This document shows positions 44,178 through 52,760 of a DNA stretch of 64,000 nt, in pieces. This stretch comes from Rhizobium sp. Root1212. Its GTDB lineage: Bacteria > Pseudomonadota > Alphaproteobacteria > Rhizobiales > Rhizobiaceae. The notes under the pieces were generated by a model that was not told where the DNA came from, ran no database searches, and was given only the letters and a program-made list of their open reading frames with translations. The DNA lies in NCBI RefSeq assembly GCF_001424985.1, contig NZ_LMDA01000027.1, positions 65,894 through 129,893 of the forward strand. Reading direction: 5' to 3'. How positions within the stretch are numbered: position 1 is the first letter of the stretch; each line of letters opens with the position of its first letter. A program made the translations under genes and the position numbers.

Positions 44178-45101
44178 ATGAATCCTGACCAGAAACTCAG
44201 CGTGATCATCCCGCATCTCAACGAACCGGACAATCTGCGCCGGTGCCTGCGCTCGCTCGATGCGCAGCGTAGCGATGATCTCGATTTCGAGATCATCGTC
44301 GTCGACAACGGATCGGCCGAGCCTCCTTATAATATCTGCACCGAGTTTGCCGATGTCCGGCTGGAGCGTGAGCCCGTACCCGGCCCTGGGCCGGCCCGCA
44401 ATCGCGGCGCGCGGGTGGCGCGCAACAGAATACTCGCGTTTATCGACGCCGATTGCGTCGCGGAGCCCGGCTGGGCGCGGTCTATCGTTGATGCGATGAC
44501 CGAGCGCCGGGATATCGATTTCGCCGGGGGCGATATCGGCATCCTGATGACGGACCCGCAGCGTCCAACCGCCGTCGAAGCCTATGAGAGCATCTATGCC
44601 TATCGTGCCCGCCTCTACATCGAAAAGCACGGCTATGCCGCAACCGGCAACATGGCCGTGCGCGCCGGCGTGTTTGGCGCAGTCGGCCCCTTCGGGGGTA
44701 TCTCGACGATGGAGGATACGGAATGGGGCCAGCGGGCGACGCGGCTAGGTTACCACGCCGCCTTCCTGCCCGATGCGAAAGTGCTGACTCCGTCCTGCAA
44801 GTCGTTTCCCGAGTTGGCCGTCCGTTGGGACAGGCACATCGCCCACGAGTTTCGCAGCTACGGCGACAGCGCGGCTGGGATGCTGCGGTGGCTCGCCTAT
44901 TGCGCGGTCATGGCGCTGTCGCCGGCCGGTGAAATCCCGACCATATTGCGCTCCGATCGCGTTTCGGGTGTGCGAAGCCGCTGGCTTGCCTTCACCTGCG
45001 TTTCCCGCGTCCGGTTTTACAGATTCAGGAAAATGATGGAGCTAGTCTATCGCCGCAATGCCTTGGCTATCGTCTCGACATGGAACAGGAAAAGCTCCTG
45101 A
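44178..45101 (+). CDS. Family 2 glycosyltransferase
   Basis: A protein of about 307 residues with KLSVIIPHLNEPDNLRRCL at the start, IVVDNGSAEP, PGPGPARNRGARVARN and the Asp-x-Asp-type site FIDADCVAEPGW. The MEDTEWGQRATRLGY segment holds the likely catalytic base. The ATG at 44178 places the GT-A domain at the very N-terminus; ATG codons at 44145 (with AAGGG upstream) and 44115 would add 11 or 21 residues. It stands alone between wzz and a LuxR-type gene that converges on it. Confidence 0.88.
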   Translation: MNPDQKLSVIIPHLNEPDNLRRCLRSLDAQRSDDLDFEIIVVDNGSAEPPYNICTEFADVRLEREPVPGPGPARNRGARVARNRILAFIDADCVAEPGWARSIVDAMTERRDIDFAGGDIGILMTDPQRPTAVEAYESIYAYRARLYIEKHGYAATGNMAVRAGVFGAVGPFGGISTMEDTEWGQRATRLGYHAAFLPDAKVLTPSCKSFPELAVRWDRHIAHEFRSYGDSAAGMLRWLAYCAVMALSPAGEIPTILRSDRVSGVRSRWLAFTCVSRVRFYRFRKMMELVYRRNALAIVSTWNRKSS

Positions 45102-45330
45102 TATAAGCGATATGCCAAGAATTGGCATTAGAACCAATGAGCTATTTCTGACTTATTGTATTCATTCCTCGCCCAGTGTATTTTTCTTGATGAGGATATG
45201 CTTTTGGTGCTGGAAAACAGTTCCTCAAGGTGATGGAAATACCGCTGTATTTCAGGGGAGGATCGCCCATCACGGAGACGGCTGGAGTGCCCCGGTTTTC
45301 GCCAGTGGCTGAAACGGTCCACACAGCGCC

Positions 45331-45366
45331 AAAACCCCGGTTCACGGCGTCACGCCATGAACCGGG
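45331..45366 (-). terminator. Terminator hairpin after the first LuxR-type gene
   Basis: CCCGGTTCA (45336-45344) pairs with TGAACCGGG (45358-45366), and GGCG/CGCC pairs inside it. On the minus strand it is followed by GGTTTTGG. It lies 24 bases past the stop of the LuxR-type gene. Confidence 0.65.
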
Positions 45367-45390
45367 TCGTTTGCGGAAATGGAGCAGTAC

Positions 45391-46194
45391 TCAGTGCTCG
45401 TATTTCTTGGACTTTTCCGCCGGCGTATCGGCGGGAAAGAGGTCGTTGATCTTATAGGCAACTTCCGTCCGATTGGTCGCCTTGACCTTCTTCATGATGT
45501 TGCGGATATGAACCTTTACGGTGCTTTCGCGAAGATTGAGCTCATAGGCGATTATCTTGTTGGCTTTGCCCCGGCGTAGCGCTTCGACGACTTCCGCCTG
45601 CCGGGCCGTAAACATGCCCGAGAGCGACGGCCGCTCGGCGGGGGTGACTGTGTCCAGGCGCTGACGCATGGCAAGAACGCTGCTCGCCGGTACGAAAATG
45701 CCGCCGGCAAGAGAAAGCGCTATTGCTTCGATACAGACCTCGATGTTGACCGACGACGGGATATAGCCCTTGGCGCCGTATTCGAGAGCCCGCATGATCT
45801 GCCCGAGATCGTCGCTGTCTGCCAGAACGATGACAGGCGTATCGAACTCATCCGCCACATAGCGGATTTCGTCCGCAACCGCAGCGTCATTGATGTTCCG
45901 CCCGCCGATGTTCAGCAATATGGCTGCCAGAGGCGGGTAGTTGTGGTTGCTCGCCCGCCATTGCCGTATGGACCCGAAGGCCAGGACGCACATATCCAGC
46001 TTGTGCGAGGCAATGCACTGGGCGAGGCATTCGCGATCGAGCGCCCTGTCGTCGATAATCACCAACGAACGCTCAGCCGAAAGTGTACTCGTCGCAGAAT
46101 GAGGTTCATCCTGCTTTTCTGAATTTATGAGTGTATCCGGATGCAGAAAAATCTTTGCAATATCATCGCCGTTATTTAAAAAAACGGAATTCAT
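45391..46194 (-). CDS. LuxR-family regulator with degenerate receiver domain (first copy)
   Basis: A 267-residue protein. Residues 43-165 form a receiver-like domain: it keeps the acidic pair (IIDD, Asp48-Asp49) and the switch Lys (GAKGYIPSS), but the phosphoacceptor position reads ILLNIGG, so Asp is replaced by Asn95. The C-terminus is a LuxR helix-turn-helix (MFTARQAEVVEALRRGKANK ... ESTVKVHIRNIMKKVKATNRT). No histidine kinase gene is adjacent. It probably controls the polysaccharide locus independently of phosphorylation. The ATG at 46194 is about 11 bases from AGGGAG; an upstream TTG at 46215 is possible. Confidence 0.88.
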   Translation of the reverse strand: MNSVFLNNGDDIAKIFLHPDTLINSEKQDEPHSATSTLSAERSLVIIDDRALDRECLAQCIASHKLDMCVLAFGSIRQWRASNHNYPPLAAILLNIGGRNINDAAVADEIRYVADEFDTPVIVLADSDDLGQIMRALEYGAKGYIPSSVNIEVCIEAIALSLAGGIFVPASSVLAMRQRLDTVTPAERPSLSGMFTARQAEVVEALRRGKANKIIAYELNLRESTVKVHIRNIMKKVKATNRTEVAYKINDLFPADTPAEKSKKYEH

Positions 46195-46842
46195 GGCGCA
46201 CTTGCTCCCTGACAATCCGAGTAAGAACGTTTGTTTTTATTTGTGGCTTGGATTCGAATATCAAAAACGGGGACCTTCCCCCACAAGCTCATTTTTAAAA
46301 ATCCGCCCCAATCAAAACCAGTATCCGTACTTCGGAATTTTGATACAAAATGGTAGAAAGGCTTAGAACTATATTAGTAGCTTAGAACGTCCTGAATGTA
46401 TAGTATCCGGCTCGATCCCCACCAATGCTGCGTCGCACATTGATTAATTTCCGCCTATCCCAAGGGTGTTGGGTATCGCCTGCAAGATTTCCTCATTCTT
46501 AGTTTCGCCATTATTCCGGGAGGAATTTTGACGACTTTCTCAACCAAGAAGAGAAATTACTCCATAGTTCTGTGTATTTATTACACGCTTGCGGCGATAA
46601 GCCTTCAAAAGGCGTAGGGTCAGCCGCTTCTGCCTAATGCTTGGTGAGGTGTACGGTCTAAAACTCGGGTATACGCTGGTGTTATTTGGTTAATTTCGAT
46701 CTTTTTTGAAAAATCATTCTTCCTTATCCCAAATACCATCAAATTTTACGGTATTTTTTATTCACAGGGAGGGGAATGGAAACATTTTTTGCTTTCTTTA
46801 GAAGATGCGCGCATTTTAACCGTTTGTATAGCAATTTTGCCT
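46195..46842. promoter_or_regulatory. Long AT-rich region upstream of the first LuxR-type gene
   Basis: About 650 bases without a credible gene, much richer in A and T than its surroundings. The nine-base word GCTTAGAAC occurs twice, at 46361-46369 and 46380-46388, 19 bases apart (close to two helical turns). GGGTAT occurs at 46471 and 46667, recalling the dyad at 36252-36279. These are candidate regulator sites for the luxR promoter. Confidence 0.5.
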
Positions 46843-48090
46843 TCAACCGGCGTGTCGGGGAGGCCATGCCCCGAAGCCGGCGGCCTGCAGCATTTCCATA
46901 TCGCGCCTGCGTTTCCGCCGCTTGGCGAGCGGATCATGGTTCACATATTCCAGCAGCAGCGAGAGGCGGGCAGAGTTCACCGCCTCCGTCAGGCGGTAGG
47001 CCGGGGGCGGGGCGGCTACGTCCCTATAGATATCCAGTTGCAGGGAGAGCGCGCGCTGAAGACTGAAACGTTCGACGACTGCCTCGCGTCCAAACTGGGC
47101 CAGCTGCGCGCACCAGCCGGGATCATCCAGCAATCTGCGGATCTGCGATGCGAGACGACCAGCCCCCGGCTCTCCATCCGAAAGACCATAGAACCCCTGC
47201 CGAAGGAACATGTCGTAGGTCGAGGGCTCGAAGATTTCGGAAAAGGCCCGCTCCCCCTGAACGATGAGCGGCCGGCCGATGGCGAGCGCGCGCAGAGCGG
47301 AACTTCCCATGCCGACGACGAGATCGGCCGCCGCATAGGCCGCGCGGGGGTCGAGATCGGCCCCCGGCAGAACCACCACCTCGCGACCGTGACGCTGGTT
47401 GACGGCAAGCGCGCGCGCCTCGAGCGCTTCGCGGGCCGGGCCGTCGCCGATCAGCGCCACCTTCACGCGGGATGACCCCGCCAGGATATCCGCGGCATCG
47501 ATCGCACGCACCAAGGCGTCGAGCTTCAAGTCGAGCGCGAGCCTCGAAACACTGACGATCAGGAAATCGTCCGGTCCCGCGCCGAGACGACGGCGGTAAT
47601 CGCTGCCGTCTATCTGGGGGTTGTCGCGCTCGACGTCGATCGGCGGCTCGATGACCCACACTTTTCCACTTCGCTTCCTGCGCGCATCGTCGCCGATGTC
47701 GGCCGTGCCGACGATGAGGGGAACCGATGTCGGAACATGCGGCATGACTTCCATGCTCAGCACGGTGCAGAGCAGCGGCACCTTATAAAGAAGCAGCGCA
47801 CCGTAATAAGCTTCGAGGCAGGTCGGCCATTCATAGGCATGGACGAGATCGATGCGTTCGCGCCGGCAGATCTGCGCTACTTCCGCGATCCGAGTCGGCG
47901 CGGGCCGGCACCACATGCCGTTTGCCGGGATGAAGCGCAGGCCTTTCTCGGCGATATAGCCGGTCAGCGGACCGGGGATTCCATAGACGATAACGTCATG
48001 GCCGGCGGATGCCGCGCCGGCAGCGAGATCGATGGCATTGATCTGGCTGCCACCGATCGCCAGGTCGTGAGGACAAACAAGAAGGCGCAA
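46843..48090 (-). CDS. Family 4 glycosyltransferase
   Basis: A protein of 415 residues with the GT-B N-domain LRLLVCPHDLAIGGSQINAIDLA and a C-domain holding DFLIVSVSRLALDLKLDALV and VALIGDGPAREALEARA. The donor-binding loop is less canonical (MGSSALRALAIGRPLIVQGE). I place the start at a TTG (48090) because a strong AAGGAG lies nine bases upstream and the family start begins exactly there; ATG codons at 48129 or 48153 lack ribosome sites. The C-terminal tail is basic (KRRKRRRD). It is divergent from the amino-sugar operon. Confidence 0.87.
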   Translation of the reverse strand: MRLLVCPHDLAIGGSQINAIDLAAGAASAGHDVIVYGIPGPLTGYIAEKGLRFIPANGMWCRPAPTRIAEVAQICRRERIDLVHAYEWPTCLEAYYGALLLYKVPLLCTVLSMEVMPHVPTSVPLIVGTADIGDDARRKRSGKVWVIEPPIDVERDNPQIDGSDYRRRLGAGPDDFLIVSVSRLALDLKLDALVRAIDAADILAGSSRVKVALIGDGPAREALEARALAVNQRHGREVVVLPGADLDPRAAYAAADLVVGMGSSALRALAIGRPLIVQGERAFSEIFEPSTYDMFLRQGFYGLSDGEPGAGRLASQIRRLLDDPGWCAQLAQFGREAVVERFSLQRALSLQLDIYRDVAAPPPAYRLTEAVNSARLSLLLEYVNHDPLAKRRKRRRDMEMLQAAGFGAWPPRHAG

Positions 48091-48448
48091 AGCTCTTCTT
48101 CTCCTTTTGCAGGCAACGATGAAGTTCATCCGGCGGAGATACCGGACCGGCATTGCGAGACAGTTGCCCGGAACCGGTGCCGTCACAAGCTGACATTTCG
48201 ACCGAAGAAGACAAGAGCGCGGGAGGAGCCGGGTGCATGTTCGCCGGTAGCAGGCATCAAAGGTTTCTACGCATGTACGCCTTTTGACGAAGTAAGTAGT
48301 TCGTTTTGTTTTCTTTACTCGTTTGCCGAAAAGAACTCTGCTGTTGGGGCGGGAACAAATGCCCGTGGCTGCCGGTGGCCCCTTGGGGAAACAATGCCGG
48401 GCCTTCTGTTCTTTTGTTTATAGATACTCAGCACAGGGCCGCCTCCGT
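48091..48448. other. Divergent gap before the amino-sugar operon
   Basis: About 360 bases between a glycosyltransferase gene (-) and the six-gene operon (+). It should hold both promoters; no clear dyad, terminator or gene is visible. Confidence 0.5.
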
Positions 48449-48955
48449 ATGATTTCTTCCACTGTCACGCTCGGTGAAGGCGTCGTCGTTCACCATCCTG
48501 ATCTCGTCAATCTCTACGGCTGCACCATCGGCGACGGCGCCCGCATCGGCACCTTCGTCGAAATCCAGAAGGGTAGCTCGGTCGGGCGCAACTGCAAGAT
48601 ATCGAGCCATTCCTTCATCTGCGAAGGGGTGACCATCGAGGACGGCGTGTTCATCGGCCACGGCGTGATGTTCACCAACGACCGGTATCCGGGCGCGGTG
48701 ACCGCGACCGGAGAGCTGCAGTCGGAAAAGGACTGGGTGGTCATTCCCACGCTGGTCAAGCGGCGTGCCTCCATCGGCAGCAATGCAACCATCTTGCCGG
48801 GAACGACGATCGGGGAGGGCGCCCAGGTCGGCGCCGGCGCCGTCGTCACCAAGGATGTCCCGGACCATGCCATCGTCGCCGGCGTGCCGGCCCGTGTTAT
48901 CGGCCGCGTCACGACGACGCCGGCCGAGGTTCTTTCATATAGGGGAAGATCATGA
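48449..48955 (+). CDS. Left-handed beta-helix acyltransferase (WbpD-like)
   Basis: A 168-residue hexapeptide-repeat protein. After a start MISSTVTLGEGVVVHHPDL come repeats such as GCTIGDGARIG, GSSVGRNCKIS and GVTIEDGVFIG, then IGSNATILPGTTIGEGAQVGAGAVVTKDVPDHAIVAGVPARVIGR split across the last coils. The order acyltransferase, Gfo/Idh oxidoreductase, DegT aminotransferase matches the WbpD/WbpB/WbpE trio that makes 3-acetamido sugars, so it probably N-acetylates the 3-amino group of a UDP-HexNAc uronate. It overlaps the next gene as ATGA. Confidence 0.87.
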   Translation: MISSTVTLGEGVVVHHPDLVNLYGCTIGDGARIGTFVEIQKGSSVGRNCKISSHSFICEGVTIEDGVFIGHGVMFTNDRYPGAVTATGELQSEKDWVVIPTLVKRRASIGSNATILPGTTIGEGAQVGAGAVVTKDVPDHAIVAGVPARVIGRVTTTPAEVLSYRGRS

Positions 48956-49989
48956 TCGGTTTTGCTGTCATCGGTTACGGCTACTGGGGGCCGAACCTCG
49001 TGCGCAACATCGCGGAATTGCCGAATGCCCGTCTGGTCAGCGTCTGCGACCTGAAGATGGACCGGCTGCAATCCGTCAAGACGCGCTATCCCTCCGTCGA
49101 TATCACCGATGATTTCGAAGAGGTGCTGCGCGACCCGCGGGTCGATGCCGTGGCGATCGCGACGCCGGTCTTTGCGCATTTCAAGCTCGCCATGCAGGCA
49201 ATGATGGCCGGCAAGCATGTCTTCGTCGAAAAGCCGATGGCATCCAATGTCGACGAAGCCCGGCGCATGGTGGAGGAAGCGCAGCGGCGGCGCCTGGTGC
49301 TGGCCGTCGACCACACATTCGTCCACACCGGCGCGGTGCGCAAGATGCGCGAGATCGTCGAGGAAGGGCTTGGCGACGTCTATTACTACGATTCCGTCCG
49401 GGTCAATCTCGGCCTGTTCCAGCATGATGTCAGCGTCGTCTGGGATCTTGCCGTCCACGATCTCTCGATCATGGACTATGTGCTGCCGGAAAAGCCGGTG
49501 GCGGTCTCGGCGACGGGCATGAGCCACGTGACCGGCGAGCCGGAAAACATCGCCTATCTTACTTTGTTCTTCGAGAGCAAGCTGATCGCCCATATTCACG
49601 TCAACTGGCTGGCGCCGGTCAAGGTGCGCCGCACGCTGATCGGCGGCAGCAAGAAGATGATCGTCTATGACGATCTGGAGCCCAGCGAGAAGATCAAGGT
49701 CTACGACAAGGGCATCACGCTCAACGGCAATCCGCAGAAGAACGGCGAGAAGGTCTACCAGATGCTGGTCGGTTACCGGACCGGCGACATGTACGCACCG
49801 CAGCTCGACATGACCGAGGCCCTTGGCCGGGAACTGGCGCAGTTTGTGCGCTGCGTCGAAACCAACGAGCAGCCGATTGCCGATGGCCACGCCGGCCTCA
49901 GGGTCGTGCGCATTCTGGAGGCCGCGACGCAGTCGCTCGCCCAGCGCGGACGGGTCATCGAACTCGAACAGGCGAGGCTGATCGCATGA
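48952..49989 (+). CDS. Gfo/Idh/MocA-family sugar-nucleotide oxidoreductase (WbpB-like)
   Basis: A 345-residue NAD(P)-dependent dehydrogenase with GYGYWGPNLVRNIAELPNA at the N-terminus, AIATPVFAHFKLAMQAM, and the catalytic-Lys block VEKPMASNVDEA. The HTFVHTGAVRKMREIVEEG segment is usual for WbpB-like members. It should oxidise the C3 hydroxyl of a UDP-sugar, giving the ketone used by the aminotransferase next in line. AGGGGA precedes the ATG, and both ends overlap neighbours by 4 bases. Confidence 0.9.
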   Translation: MIGFAVIGYGYWGPNLVRNIAELPNARLVSVCDLKMDRLQSVKTRYPSVDITDDFEEVLRDPRVDAVAIATPVFAHFKLAMQAMMAGKHVFVEKPMASNVDEARRMVEEAQRRRLVLAVDHTFVHTGAVRKMREIVEEGLGDVYYYDSVRVNLGLFQHDVSVVWDLAVHDLSIMDYVLPEKPVAVSATGMSHVTGEPENIAYLTLFFESKLIAHIHVNWLAPVKVRRTLIGGSKKMIVYDDLEPSEKIKVYDKGITLNGNPQKNGEKVYQMLVGYRTGDMYAPQLDMTEALGRELAQFVRCVETNEQPIADGHAGLRVVRILEAATQSLAQRGRVIELEQARLIA

Positions 49990-51101
49990 TCCCGCTGCTC
50001 GACACCAAGGCGCAATACCAGTCCCTTAAGAGCGAGATCGATGCGGCCGTGCTCGCCGTTCTGGCATCCGGGCATTATGTGCTCGGCGAGGAAGTGGCAG
50101 CACTGGAAGAGGAGTTCGCCTCCTTTTGCGGCGTGCGCCACGCCATTGCCGTCAACACCGGCACAAGCGCGCTGCATCTGGCGCTGCTCGCCGCCGGCGT
50201 CGGCTCGGGCGACGAGGTCATCACCGTTCCCTTCACCTTCGTCGCGACGGTCTCGGCCATCTGCTACACCGGTGCGCTGCCCGTCTTCGTCGATGTCGAG
50301 CCGACGACGCTCACCATGAATGCAAGGCAGCTGGAAGCCGCGATCACCCCGCGCACCAAGGCGATCATCCCCGTTCATCTCTATGGCCAGATGGCGGATA
50401 TGAGCGCGATCCGCGAGATCGCCGACCGGCATGGCATTCCCGTGATCGAGGATGCCTGTCAGGCGCACGGCGCCCGCTATCACGGCCACCGCGCCGGAAG
50501 TCTCGGCATTTCCGGCTGCTTCAGCTTCTACCCCGGCAAGAACCTCGGCGCCTGCGGCGAAGGCGGCATGGTGGTCACCAACAATGACGAGCACGCCAAA
50601 ACCATGCGGATGCTGCGCGACTGGGGGCAGGAGCAGCGATATCATCACGTGCTCAAGGGCTTCAACTACCGCATGGACAACATTCAGGGCGCGATCCTGC
50701 GGGTCAAGCTGCGGCGGCTCGATGACTGGACGCAGGCGCGCCGCGACCGCGCCCTGCGCTATTCGCTGCAACTGGCCGGCTTGAGCGGCGTGCGCACGCC
50801 GGTAGAAGCGGCTCATCGCGAGCATGTCTATCATGTCTACGCGATCCGCTGCCGCGATCGGCTGAGGCTGCAAGGCGCGCTGCTGGCGGCGGGCATCCAG
50901 TCCGGCCTGCATTATCCGATCCCGGTCCATCTTCAGAAGGCGCATGCCGATCTGGGTTACAGCAACGGCGACTTCCCGGTCTCCGAGGCAGCGGCGCAGG
51001 ACGTGCTGTCGCTGCCGATCTACCCGGAGATGAGCTTCGATCAGATTGAGCAGGTTGCCCAGGCCGTCATCGCAGCGGAGCAGGACGCCTATGTTCACTG
51101 A
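49986..51101 (+). CDS. DegT/DnrJ/EryC1-family aminotransferase (WbpE-like)
   Basis: A 371-residue PLP enzyme starting MIPLLDTKAQYQSLKSEID. It has NTGTSALHLAL, VPFTFVATVSAI, VIEDACQAHGA and the PLP Lys block FSFYPGKNLGACGEGG. It should place an amino group on the keto-sugar made by the oxidoreductase, using glutamate. It overlaps both neighbours (4 bases upstream, 11 bases downstream). Confidence 0.92.
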   Translation: MIPLLDTKAQYQSLKSEIDAAVLAVLASGHYVLGEEVAALEEEFASFCGVRHAIAVNTGTSALHLALLAAGVGSGDEVITVPFTFVATVSAICYTGALPVFVDVEPTTLTMNARQLEAAITPRTKAIIPVHLYGQMADMSAIREIADRHGIPVIEDACQAHGARYHGHRAGSLGISGCFSFYPGKNLGACGEGGMVVTNNDEHAKTMRMLRDWGQEQRYHHVLKGFNYRMDNIQGAILRVKLRRLDDWTQARRDRALRYSLQLAGLSGVRTPVEAAHREHVYHVYAIRCRDRLRLQGALLAAGIQSGLHYPIPVHLQKAHADLGYSNGDFPVSEAAAQDVLSLPIYPEMSFDQIEQVAQAVIAAEQDAYVH

Positions 51102-51789
51102 TCTCCCCCGCATCGTCCCGGCGGTTCACGGCAAGGGCGCCGTCGAGCAGGCCTATCAGCGCGAGCTGATGACCGAGCTGCAAAAGAACTACGAACGCAC
51201 AGGCCTCATCGACCTCTACGGCCGGTTTTCCTCCGGCGATGGCTTTGTCGATGCCATGATGCGCAGGACGATCCTGCAGGCGCTCGCGAAGAGCTGCGGA
51301 CCGGGCCTGCAGGTTGGCAGCGGCGCGGGCTTCAAGCACCCGGAAACCTTTGAGATCGGCAACGGCGTCTTCATCGGTGCACAGGCCTATATCCAGGGGC
51401 GCTACGACGGCACCTGCGTCATCGGCGACAATACCTGGATCGGGCCTCAAGCTTTTCTCGACGCCCGCAACCTGGTGATGGGCGATTATGTCGGCTGGGG
51501 TCCGGGGGCGAAAATCCTCGGATCGAGCCACACCGGAAACCCGAGCGATGTGCCGATCATCCGCACCGACCTCGAGATCAAGCCGGTGCGGATCGGCGAT
51601 TGGGCTGATATCGGCACGAATGCCACGATCCTTCCGGGCGTGACCATCGGCAAGGGCGCCATCGTCGGCGCCGGCGCGGTCGTCACTGCGGATGTCGAAC
51701 CTTTTTCGATCGTCGCCGGCGTGCCGGCAAAATTCCTGCGCTGGCGTGACGATTCCGGTGCCGAAAAACAGATGGGGGCAAGCATATGA
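51091..51789 (+). CDS. Second hexapeptide-repeat acyltransferase
   Basis: A 232-residue protein with a helical N-terminal part (residues 1-80) and a left-handed beta-helix: IGNGVFIGAQAYIQG, VIGDNTWIGPQAFLDA, then VRIGDWADIGTNATILPG and GAIVGAGAVVTADVEPFSIVAGVPAKFL split over the last coils. It likely O- or N-acylates a sugar of the repeat or a nucleotide sugar. It is distinct from the WbpD-like enzyme three genes upstream, suggesting two different acylated positions. AGGA precedes the ATG. Confidence 0.88.
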   Translation: MFTDLPRIVPAVHGKGAVEQAYQRELMTELQKNYERTGLIDLYGRFSSGDGFVDAMMRRTILQALAKSCGPGLQVGSGAGFKHPETFEIGNGVFIGAQAYIQGRYDGTCVIGDNTWIGPQAFLDARNLVMGDYVGWGPGAKILGSSHTGNPSDVPIIRTDLEIKPVRIGDWADIGTNATILPGVTIGKGAIVGAGAVVTADVEPFSIVAGVPAKFLRWRDDSGAEKQMGASI

Positions 51790-52760
51790 GAGACAAGCGA
51801 ATCCTGATCACCGGCGGAGCCGGCCTCATAGGTTCCCACATCGCCGATCTGGTCGCGCGCGAAGAGCCGCGCGAGATCATCATCCTCGACAATTTCGTGC
51901 GGGGACGGCTTGAAAACCTGGCAAGCGCCAGCGCCGCCCATCCGCTGACGATCATTGACGGCGACATTCGCGACCGGGAGCTTCTGGCAAAGACCTTCGT
52001 GGGGATCGACGTCGTTTTTCATCAGGCGGCGATCCGCATCACCCAATGCGCGGAAGAACCACGCCTTGCCTTCGATGTGCTGGCGGAAGGCACGTTCAAC
52101 GTGCTGGAGGCGGCCGTGAACGCGGGTGTTTCGAAGGTGGTTGCAGCGTCTTCGGCCTCTGTGCTCGGTCTAGCCGACAGCTTCCCGACCACGGAACAGC
52201 ATCATTCCTACAACAACCGCACGATCTATGGGGCGGCGAAAGCCTTCAATGAAGGCCTGCTGCGCAGCTTTGCGGAAATGTACGGTCTTCGCTATGTGGC
52301 CCTGCGCTATTTCAACGTCTACGGCCCGCGCATGGATGTCTACGGCGCCTATACCGAAGTGCTCATTCGCTGGATGGAGCGCATCGCAAGGGGACAGCCG
52401 CCGATCATCCATGGTGACGGCAGCCAGACGATGGATTTCGTCCATGTCCACGATATCGCCCGCGCCAATCTTTTGGCTGCGAAATCGGATGTGACCGACG
52501 AAGTCTTCAATGTCGCGAGCGGCCAGGAAACCAGCCTCTTGGAACTCGCCCAGATGCTGGCGCATGTGATGAACGCTCCTTCGCTGCAGCCGCAGCATGA
52601 GGCGGCCCGCAAGGTCAATGCCGTACCGCGCCGGCTTGCCGATATCAGCAAGGCCGAAACGCTTCTCGGCTTCAAGGCTCAGATCAATATGGAAGACGGG
52701 CTTCGCGACCTGGTCGCTTGGTGGCGGCAGGAGAGGGCTGCAGAGGGAGAAGCCGCGTGA
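51786..52760 (+). CDS. NAD-dependent epimerase/dehydratase
   Basis: A 324-residue short-chain dehydrogenase of the extended class. It has TGGAGLIGSHIADLVA at the N-terminus, the Ser in AASSASVLG, and the YGAAKAFNE (Tyr-x3-Lys) catalytic pair, and QTMDFVHVHDIARANLLA. Similar proteins are UDP-glucose or UDP-GlcNAc 4-epimerases and 4,6-dehydratases. With the aminotransferase that follows, it probably makes the second modified sugar. The overlap with the preceding gene is ATGA and with the next GTGA. Confidence 0.88.
   Translation: MRDKRILITGGAGLIGSHIADLVAREEPREIIILDNFVRGRLENLASASAAHPLTIIDGDIRDRELLAKTFVGIDVVFHQAAIRITQCAEEPRLAFDVLAEGTFNVLEAAVNAGVSKVVAASSASVLGLADSFPTTEQHHSYNNRTIYGAAKAFNEGLLRSFAEMYGLRYVALRYFNVYGPRMDVYGAYTEVLIRWMERIARGQPPIIHGDGSQTMDFVHVHDIARANLLAAKSDVTDEVFNVASGQETSLLELAQMLAHVMNAPSLQPQHEAARKVNAVPRRLADISKAETLLGFKAQINMEDGLRDLVAWWRQERAAEGEAA

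Noticed and set aside
48514-51113. Two long minus-strand frames opposite the amino-sugar operon
   Set aside because: They mirror strongly supported enzymes and have Arg/His/Asp-rich composition typical of antisense frames.
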